A stretch of 64,000 nucleotides of DNA from Luscinia megarhynchos (Eukaryota; Chordata; Aves; Passeriformes; Turdidae): NCBI GenBank assembly GCA_034336665.1, contig CM067568.1, positions 36,808,770 to 36,872,769 of the forward strand, given 5' to 3'. The position numbers were made by a program, and so were the translations under genes. Under the pieces are notes generated by a model that was given only the letters and a program-made list of their open reading frames with translations, was not told the DNA's origin and made no database searches. Positions 1 to 9,900 of this stretch are shown here, in pieces. Numbering within the stretch: position 1 is the stretch's first letter; the number at the start of each line of letters is the position of its first letter.

Positions 1-825
1 TACACCTTTTAACTGTGGAGTGCAAGGTGAAAAATGAGAACAGGAAAGGTTAGTTACATTGATGATTCTAACATGGAACACTAACAGTTACAAGTAAGTG
101 GAGCTTCATTGAGATTGAAATGTTTGTAATTGATACTACATTAAATTCTTCAAAGTGCAAGCAGATTTAGTCATTGTCTGCCAGAAAATATCAGCTTTTA
201 TGGAATGACTGAATTCCAGGTAAAATAAAAATATTTTAATTACACTTCCTTTTGGCAGGAATGTAACACATCAGAAATTATCTCATTATATTTATAATAG
301 TACGCAACATGTAAATTTCACAGGAGGTGAATTAAGGGTTGCTTCATTAAGCACCTGCATCACTTTTTCCTTGGTTTATGGTAGTGTGGGAGCAGATATG
401 TGAACACAAATGTGAATGATTATTTCTATCCACAAACTGTTTATCTTTCTCTCTCATGACATAACCCAGTTTGTTTTTATGTACTGTAGTACCTTTTCAT
501 CTCCACTTCCATGTTGATTCATATCCTATTATTAACAGATGTGCAATTTTTTTTTCTACTTCCTTAGACATGGAGATACATTTAATTTTATCCTTTCTGC
601 ACTTCTGATTGTTTGCATTTGCTTTTCATAAAGGCTTAACAGACATGGATAGCGTTGTTCAAAAAGAAAATACATATTGCAAAATTCAAATGCTAGCAAA
701 TCCTCTTTTTGTTTCAGTGTTCCATAGCATTAACCATGGGATAACAAAGAGTATTTTAAAAATATTTCTTTTAACTTGTTTTTTATTTTAAATAAAATAT
801 GTAATTTTATTTCTATTATTTTAAG
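1..825 (+). other. BRMS1L: BRMS1L intron, 3' portion (upstream exon outside window)
   Basis: This AT-rich sequence ends in a TTTTAAG acceptor directly before the first visible coding exon. The first exon base completes a codon begun in an exon outside the window. The polypyrimidine tract is short and interrupted by A's. No other exon or repeat is visible here. Confidence 0.85.
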
Positions 826-953
826 ACTTTACAAAGAAAGATTAAGCCAAGTGGATGCAAAGCTACAAGAGGTCATAGCTGGAAAAGCACCTGAATATTT
901 AGAACCATTGGCAGCTTTACAAGAAAATATGCAAATCCGAACCAAGGTGGCAG
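826..953 (+). CDS. BRMS1L: BRMS1L coding exon (visible exon 1 of 8)
   Basis: The acceptor is TTTTAAG at 819-825 and the donor is GTAGGC from 954. The first base ends a split codon, then codons from 827 encode [20 protein letters not shown] and onward to IRTKVA. The final G starts the split Gly codon finished in the next exon. This exon forms the first part of the Sds3-type coiled coil. Confidence 0.95.
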
Positions 954-3900
954 GTAGGCATGTAAAATGGGTATTGCTGTTTCAAAGTATAAACTTGCTA
1001 TGCATTTTAAGGTCAATCTTCTGTTTTCTTTAAAATTGTTGAAGGAATGTGTTTTAAAGTTAGAAATATTTTAGCATAATTTTAAGTATGAAGTAGTTTT
1101 TAAGTCAAAATGATTATGTTGCTTACCTCCTTGCATAAGTTGCCTGATAACATCATGCTAAAAATATGGCTCTTTTTAATGTTTCACTTGATAGTATCCT
1201 GTCTTTGTGTAGTAAGAACACTAAGCTTTTACTGAGTAAAAGCTAATAATTTTTTTAGTCAGAAGGTTTGGGATCAAGTCTACACAATAGTCACTTTTGA
1301 GGAGATATGTGGTGCTATGTTATGATATTCCTGCAATCTAGTATGACTCCTGCTCTTCTAGTCCATGTCTCTTATCTGCTCCTATCCTTCTGGTCTGGAA
1401 AAAGGAAAAATCTCTTGTCCTTGGTGTTTTTCTCTAAGCTGAATTTTAGTTATTAAAACTAATGTTTATACAGGTTTTTGTGCTCATAGAAGAAGGCAAG
1501 GACATTTATCTTCTTCTTGTATACAACCATATAATCATATGAAATGGTAAGATTATAGGAAGACAAAGTTCTATACTTCCCTGTTGTAAAATTGTTCATT
1601 TTACAGCTTGATTCCATTAGGAGGATTCAGCTGTCTAAGAGTTACCTAACACAAGCTGCCAGAGAGCCAAAAGACAGACACCTGTGATCTCTGTAGTCAG
1701 AGAAGCTATACCAGTGTATTTTCTAAGAAATTTAGCAGAAACATGTTGAAGGCTGACTGAAAAATGGCAACCCACCTTATACTTGTCATAATACAAGTGC
1801 TGTTTCAGTACTGCCCAGTATGTCTTCATTGGTACTTCTGACTTTGAGAATTTGAAATCATTTGATCCATTGCATTTCACTCCCTCCAGATCTTATCTGT
1901 AATGTTTTTTCTCAGCTGCTGACCCAGCATTTCTGGGTTTTAAGTTCTGAGCCCAACTTTATGTGACTGGTCCTAAGTAGTCCACTTGGGCTTTGCAGGA
2001 GGATCTCAGCTAAACTTGCAAAAGGCAAGTTTATAAAAGCAGCCTTAATCCAGGCTTTTAATTTTCAGTTCTATATGTGGCTATCCATCAGTGCTTTCAT
2101 ATGGGTGGGTATGGGATATGCAGCATATTACACATTCTCCTGATTGGTCTTCAGCACCATTGAAGAGCCATGTTTCAATGTAAAAAAAGCCCAGCTTAAA
2201 AACAGCTGTTTCCTTGAAGTGGAGAATAGAAAATAGGAGGTTTTTTCCCATTTTTCCCCAGCTGAATGACCTTGATAACATTATTCCAGAGAAAGCAAGA
2301 GGCTGCAGAACTGGCTTATTTGCTCTTACTGTTTGAGAGCCTTGACAGAAGTGGGTAATACCAGGACTTGAGTTCCATCAGGTAACCCATAAGGATCTGC
2401 TGTTACCTAAGAAAGAGGAGGAAGTGGTGACAAAACCCCCAAGTTAAACTATGTTTAGCTAAACTTTGGATATAATTGCATCTGTGTTGGAAAATAAACT
2501 TGTGTTCCTCAGCTCTCTAAGGCACTATTCACATGAAATGTGGATCTTGATGGTTACAGCTAGTCAGAAAAACAGCTGTTTCTTCTAGACCAGTTCATGC
2601 CTATATTTTTCACTTTCAGGCAAATAAACAGTGACCTAAATATGCCAGTCAGCCATAAATATTAAGAAAATAAAAGCCAGCATAACATAGCAATGTAAGA
2701 AAAGAACATTTTGAATTCTAAAATAGCTTCACTGTGGAAAGATGATTGATGCAATACTTTGTGGTTTGTTTTTCAGAGGGATTGCTGCTAGTAGTTTTGT
2801 TCCTCTAGTACTGTGTTCATTTATAGTAAGTTGAATTATAAGGAAGTTGGTTTTGAAAGTTCTTCAGTTGCAAGACATCACCATTGTGTGTGCAAACTTA
2901 ACTCCTCAAGTTTCTAATCTAAAGCAATAGAAATGTTTTCTGTTCAATGCACTGAATATATTAAATCAAATTCCATTGATGCTTGAAATGATGACTTGAA
3001 GCAGCCTATTAGCTATGCTGGCCTCCACTGATGTTGTGATAGCTTTATTGACAATTTGTCTCTCAGTGGGATCAAGTAATGTGTCTAACATAGAGTTCAA
3101 ATCAGAAATTACATTTCAGGTATCTCTCAGGTTTTTTTCAGCTGCCTAGTGGACACATTTCCAGAAATGTCTAAAAATGCTCCAAATACTTAGAAGCCGT
3201 ACCCTTTACCACAAGGTGATTGTTTTTAAGAATGGAACAGTCTTGTTAATAATGTAATTTATTAAGGTCATGCGTTATAAAGTAAGTCTTATTCAAAATA
3301 TTAATTTGTAAGACCTTTTTCTTTAAATCAGTTTTCTAGCTTTTTTAAAACCCCAAAGCTATATTTTAAACTTCAACTAGAAACTAGAAAAAGGTCATTC
3401 AGTACTTAATTTTGAAAACCGATAATATTCAGGATAATTTGATCAAAAATATGAAATAAATTTATTTTCTAAAGTTAATGTGACCACTGGCATAACTTAT
3501 TGACTGACTGGAGAAGGAGTTAAAATAGCATTTAGTTTTACTCAGATCTTCAGAATTAAGGATTTACTTGTTCTTATTTTTCTTTAAAGCAATCAGCCAC
3601 TCTAAGTGCCTAATGTAATATATCTGTATTTTCCACTGTGTGCATGTGTTGGGACTTGCAGGCAGTCTTAAAATAGAATTCCAAAGTCAGATATTTGCTA
3701 AAGAAAGTAATATTGCTGTAATTTGTCTGATTACAGGTATCTATAGAGAGCTCTGTCTGGAATCTGTGAAGAACAAATATGAATGTGAAATTCAAGCCTC
3801 TCGACAGCACTGTGAGGTTGTGCCAGCTGTTTCACATTGATAGCTAATCTCATCTAACTTTACTGTCTGTCATGCTTTTTAGGTTCAGTGCATGTTTTTA

Positions 3901-6900
3901 TTATTGTGGTTATTTGCTTTTTGAATCCAGTTGCTGTGTAATATTTAAGCCCATGCGAGAGGTTATTTAAAGCATCTAAAACTTAGAATCATAGAATGTG
4001 CTGAGTTAGAAGGGACTCATCAAGATCATCTAGTTTGATTCCTGGCCCTGTGCAGGACACCCAAGAATCAAACTATATGTCTAGGAATGCTGTCCCAGCA
4101 CTTCTTGAGCTCAGACAGGCTGGGACCACTTTACTGGGGAGCCTGTTCTAATGCTTTACCATTCTGGGTAAAGAACCTTTTCCTGGTATTCAGCCTAAAC
4201 TTTCCCTGACTCAGCTTCATGCCTTTTCCTCAAATCCTATCCTGATCACGAGAGTAAAGATATTGGTACCTGCCCTTCTGCTTCCCTGGGTGAGGATATT
4301 GAAGACCAAGATGAGGTCTCACTTCAGTCTTTGCCAGGCTGAACAGACCAAGTAACCTCAGCTGCTCCTCATATGGCTTCTCCTCCAGAGCCTGCACCAT
4401 CCTCCTGGCCCTCCTCTGGGCACTCTTTAGTATATTAGGAGTGTTCTTATATTATGGCACCCCAAACTGCCCCCAGCACTCGAGGTAAGGCTGCCCCAGA
4501 GCAGAATAGAGCAGGAGAATCCTTCCCCTTGCCTGGCTGTGATGCTGTTCCTGATGCACCCCAGGACACAAGTGGCCCTTGTGGCTGCCTGGGCGCTGCT
4601 GGCTCATATTCAGCTTTCTGTCAACCAGAACCCCCGGGTCCCTTTCTGTGGTGCTGCCCTCCAACCTCCAATTGCCCAGTCTGTCTGTACATCCAGGATT
4701 ACTCTTTCCTAGATGCAGAATCCAGCACTTGTTCTTTTTTAACTTCATTTGGTTGGCAGTTGCCCAGCCTTCTAATTTGTCAAAGTCTCTCTGCAAGGCC
4801 TCTCTGCCCTTGAGGGAGTCGGCAGCCCCTTCCAATTTAGTCTTATTGGCAAACTTACTTAGTATTCCTTTGAGTCCTGTGTCTGAGTTGTTAATGAAGA
4901 TGTTGAAGAGCTTTTTATTATTACTTTGGCTTAGCATATATATATATATGTATATAGCTAAGCCATCTTATTTTTTGTTGTCAAACTCTTATTAATAGAT
5001 TCTCACATTATTTTTTAACTTTTTAATAAAAAGATTACCAAGAAAGTAACTAAAATATCTGACATATGAGCTAAAAATGCCTTACATTTTAATGACAAAA
5101 TCAAAGAAGTATTTTTGAGATGCATTAGGCAGCTACTGATAGAGCTGTCATTGCAAAAGCAGTTACAGAAAAATATATTTCTTTCCTTGAACATAAAGAT
5201 TGCTGTTCGTGTATCTACATACTGGATATTGTAGTACAAACACTCAAATACATGTATGTCCAATGCTGTCCATAGTTTAGATCCTGAGGATTTTGTCATA
5301 GTACTCCTCAGCCCCCTTAGACTTGCTTAAAGGTGTTTTCTTATGAGTGGTTCACCATATTCCTGAATTCCTACTGGTTCCTACTATATCAAAAAAGCAA
5401 GAATATGCATGTGTACTTCTGAAGAGCTTTCCATTTTCTTGATGCCCTGGGAAAGAATTAGATGTTATGAAGGATGACTCATTACTGGCTGTCTTTACTC
5501 CTGTGAATACTCCTGAGGCTGGACAGAAGCCTGTAAGACTTGCAAGGTCTCTTATCCATGATTGAACTATTTCCTTTGGCTGTGTATTAGACCTTAAGGT
5601 GGTCTTTGTCCCTTGTTTTGCTGTTATGTGAAACACTCAGAATTCACCATCCAATACAAGTCTCTATTAAGTCAGAAAAGCTGCTTGTAGAATTACTGTT
5701 GCTCTGGAATATAACCATTCAGCAAGAATGCCTCTGATGCCTGTAATACCTTTTCACACCTTATTTGTTACCAGGTAAGTGAAGCAGACCACGTGTCTGA
5801 ACACAATCACTATTCAGTTTTAAAATGCAATTTTAAAATGGTCTCAGAACAGATAACACTCAATTGTCAGTTCAGATATATGTAGAGCCTTCTGCCTTTT
5901 AAATTCACCTGGGAAATTTTTTTTTATAATGAGGCATTGAAAAATACTTGAAAGAAGGTCTTTAGAATTAGAATACTTTGTAACTTGGAAGAATGGTAGG
6001 TGTGACAGTCATTTAGTGGAATAGGATTCTTTGTTCATTCCTCAACAGATATGTTTCACTCCAGCAAACTAGCTTGAACACTGGTAAAGGGAAGTTTCTG
6101 TTACTATGCTGTGGGCAAGAGCAGTTGAGGTGCAGACATTGCTTATTTGGCTGTAAGGAACTACAGCCTCTGACAGAGACATGGTAGCAGATAGCTGGAT
6201 GCTGCTTATGGTGTTTTTTCAGCAAGTCCAAGCTCTCTGTTTTCCAGAGTTGTTGAAGACATTGCTCACTGAAAGTTAAAATCTAACCATTTGCTGTATT
6301 TTCTGCTCATAGTTTTGGAAATATGCAAGCTTGTGAAAGAGCAGTAGAGTAATTTTCTTAAGATTTGGAACTCAGCTTAATTCCAAGTTAATCTGTTAGA
6401 GAATTTACTGGGTTTTGATGCTGACTTTGAAAAAGTAACTGATCTGTATAAATACTGTGTTATTTAGTATAGGAAGTAGCTTTATAAAAAGCTTTCTATT
6501 AAAACATTAGCTTTTGTGACTTCTAATGAAAGGTAGCATAGAGGTCACTACTTTACAGTTACCCATTGTGAATAAATATTTTCTGTCCAGAAGAAAAATA
6601 CTATATTTGTGTCAAAATGCAAAGAAATGTTCTGGAGAGCTAGCTGCATGCTCTTAATTACTCTTGGTATCAGTAGTTGATAAATATGTAATTATATTTT
6701 CACTTGTGCTAAGTGAATGTGCTGTCTTTAAGCTAGGATCCTTTGAGCTAGGATCTCATTCATGCTAAGAAGGGGAATAGATGGAGATGTCATATGCTTT
6801 GTGGCTTCTGAAAAAGCAATTTTTATGTTCCTTCCACTGATGCCTTAGATTGTCAATATTTAGATTATTGAATTCAGTAGTGTGAAAATCTGTACTCTTG

Positions 6901-9900
6901 CTTTTCTAGAGTGAGAAGCTTCTCTTGTATGATACTGTACAAAGTGAACTAGAAGAGAAGATTAGAAGACTTGAGGAAGACAGACATAGCATTGACATTA
7001 CCTCAGGTAGATGGAAATTCAGTTTTGGGGTTTTTTTATTTGTTTTTAGTATTCTGATGGCTATTGATTAGTAAAATGTGCACATAGTATTTCTGGTGAG
7101 TTTTAAGTTATCTTTTAGAATGCTATTCAGCTGTAGACTTTGGGCAGGGGGTTGAATTTAAACTTCAGCTTTGGTTTAATAGTTATCATCCCTTGTACCT
7201 TTTGGAAGTATTAATCTATGCTTACATAATCTTGTAACACCTTTATTCTGTTTGGAAACAGAATCTCACCAGAAAATATTATTTTTCATTTTTGGACAAT
7301 GTTTTCTACTATAAAAGGAGCTAAACATGAAAATGTTTCTGACTCATAGCATGTTTTTTTAATATCTTTTCAGAATTATGGAATGATGAGCTCCAGTCCA
7401 GGAAGAAAAGAAAGGATCCATTTAGCCCAGATAAGAAGAAACCTGTTGTTGTATCAGATATCCTTTTACTGAAATCATTGTTCTTTCTAGTAGTGTTTGC
7501 AGTTTTATAGCTAATTGTTATTAGTATCAAGTTGAAGTGATAATTCATTATCAAGACTGATTTTTGCATGGCAGACATTCTAATTGAGGTTAGAGAAACC
7601 ATATTGACACATCCATCCCATCATGAAAATTGAAATTGAGATTCACTTACCTAGCTACTAGCTTTTATGTAGAAAGTGTTTTTAAAAGTTGATTTTTCTA
7701 ACTCTTAAAGAAAAATGGAGTTACAAGAGAAAAGCAGAATGAAGTTAGGCCACTTGAACTTTACCAACTAACCATATAAATAGCATTGGATTTTGTGAAT
7801 TATGAGTGACCTTCCCATTTTAGAGTATATTCCAAACCATAAATGCTAATATAGTATTAGGTATAAAATCTCAGCAATTTCAGACAGTTTATAATGCTAG
7901 AAATCCTTTCCGTAGTGAATCCCTTGTGAAGTAAATGAATTTGTTCTTTTTGACTGTAGTTTAGAAATAGTTGTATACTTGCCAGATCTATGCAAAGCAA
8001 ATACCTAGAAATTTTACACAGCTTTTGATTTGTAATTTTTTGCTCTTTAGAGAAAACCAAATTTTAAAGTGGTTCAAGATTTTTAAAATTTTAGATGGAA
8101 TTTTAAGTTTAAGCTTGTTCTCCATTGTAGGACATTTTTGTTTTTATACATCCATAGCACTTCTTGTTAAACTTATTTTTCAGAGATGAAATGGGGAGAA
8201 ACGAAAAGTGAAGGCTACTGTAATGGAATAGCTGTACTACATGGAGTTTTGTTTTGAAGTTCATGTATTGTTCTGATACATGTTTTTACTTTGCAGTTGA
8301 TAGTTTAAGAAGAGGGCTTTGTCTTTTCACCTCCTGTTTTTTGGCTATGTGTTATTCAGATATGTGGTGCTGACCATACTTTGCTGTTGAAGATATATGA
8401 TGTGGAATACTGTAAAAATAATTATTTTATTTAAGCTGATGTTAATGTAGGTGCTGTTTTGCAGTGGTACATTGAAATTTCAATGAATTTTAATTGTAAT
8501 TTGAATTATTGCAAATAAAGTAAATTTTGAACTGTGGTGAAAAGACAAAGCCCTCTTCTTAAACTTGCTTCATGTTGGTACAGTTTTTGTGAAAGATCTG
8601 CAGAACAGAACTATTAATATCTTTCTACAGACATTAGAGTGTTTTCATTATTTCTGTTTAAAAGAGTTTTCCTTAACATTTCCACGCCCTTATATAGTTT
8701 ATATGTTACAAGACCTTGATATACTTGAAGACTGGACAACAATAAGGAAGGTAAGATGAAAGGATGAATGCCAATGTCTGGATTTAATTTGGTTCATGTC
8801 TAGTCCTTTTACTTAAAAATATGTAACTGGATTTCTTACATGATCAAAATACTAAATAGATTTGTATTTCTTCAGTAGTCAGTTAATCCTTTCACTTCAA
8901 GCTGTTATTGCTATTTCTTCTGATTCTACCCACATGATACAGAGCAATCTGTTAAAGGGGTGCAAGAGGATATCTCTAAAATGGGGAATCCATAATTTTC
9001 CATGAAAAAGTAAGCCTAAAACCTGTGTTAAGTGGATCTGCTTTCTTATAGTTTAGACTAATTGGGTAGAAACTATGATAGGATAGTCTAATAGGATTGT
9101 GCTTTATGTGATTATTTTTTTTAAATCTCATATGACATGTTTTCATATAGTAAGTTTTTTGTTTCAAGAAGATTTCTGTGGTTTGACCTCTCCTTATACT
9201 TTTTTTCCTCCACAAAAATGAGGAGCTGCGTTTTTCTCACATTGCAAGAGAATAATAATTTACAGGAAGAGAAATTTGTTTAGTCAATTGATGGATTTGG
9301 AAAAATAAATCCAGTTTTTAATTGCATTATGCCTTTGTTAAGTCTTCATAAGACTGTTGAAGGATCTTTTTGTAATGAAATCCTATCCTTGGCTTGCACC
9401 TGCAGTCAGCAAGCTTCCCCTAGTATCCTAGTGCATCCCAGCTTGTGGAATACCAAACCACTTAGGTGAATTCAAAAACTTGTTGGTCAGTTTCTCTCCT
9501 GTTTTTTTCCTGTACCTATTTCCTAAACAAGAAGTAAAATGTGACCTTTATGTTTCCTCTTTCTATCGCTTCAGAGGAACAGACACAAAATATTTTTTCC
9601 TCGTGTTCTTTTCTGTATTTTTACATAATTTTAAACAATAGCAGCAAACCCAGGAGCTAGGGCTTTGCCTTTTCTGGAAATAATTTTTAAAATCCCCTAA
9701 AAGAAAACAAATGAACCCCCAAAAACTCTTTAGTGCTTTTTCTTTTCCAGGGTTAAGTGTGGTCTGGAGTTTGCATAAAATAACATTTTTGAGCTTATGT
9801 GAAACTCCCAAATAAATTAAAAAACTAGATTGTTTATATAGCATTTTGTTTTTCAGACTGAGTTAATGTAGTTTTGTGTTTCCTTGACAGAATTACATAA

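Larger units (their letters stand above)
3817..6909 (+). other. BRMS1L: BRMS1L intron, 3,093 bp, containing a CR1 fragment
   Basis: The intron starts at a weak GTTGTG donor and ends with a pyrimidine-rich CTTGCTTTTCTAG acceptor. Its left third holds an antisense CR1 fragment (3985-4917) and a short TA tract. The remaining roughly 2 kb is AT-rich with no recognisable element. Confidence 0.85.
7458..8685 (+). other. BRMS1L: U12-type AT-AC intron of BRMS1L, 1,228 bp
   Basis: The intron begins ATATCCTTTT (7458-7467), matching the U12 donor consensus ATATCCTT. It has TTCCTTAAC at 8669-8677, matching the U12 branch-site consensus, with the presumed branch A at 8676, and it ends CATTTCCAC at 8685. 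There is no extended polypyrimidine tract next to the 3' end, as expected for minor-spliceosome introns. The protein frame (VVVS-G-PYIVYML) demands these boundaries. The intron body also holds a long inverted repeat and no other recognisable element. Removal needs U11/U12/U4atac/U6atac snRNPs, so this step may limit the rate of BRMS1L mRNA maturation (inference). Confidence 0.95.

Noticed and set aside
4454..4995. Open frames on the + strand across the CR1 fragment (119 and 138 codons)
   Set aside because: They are the complement of the antisense CR1 reverse-transcriptase remnant, whose - strand reading is the recognisable one.
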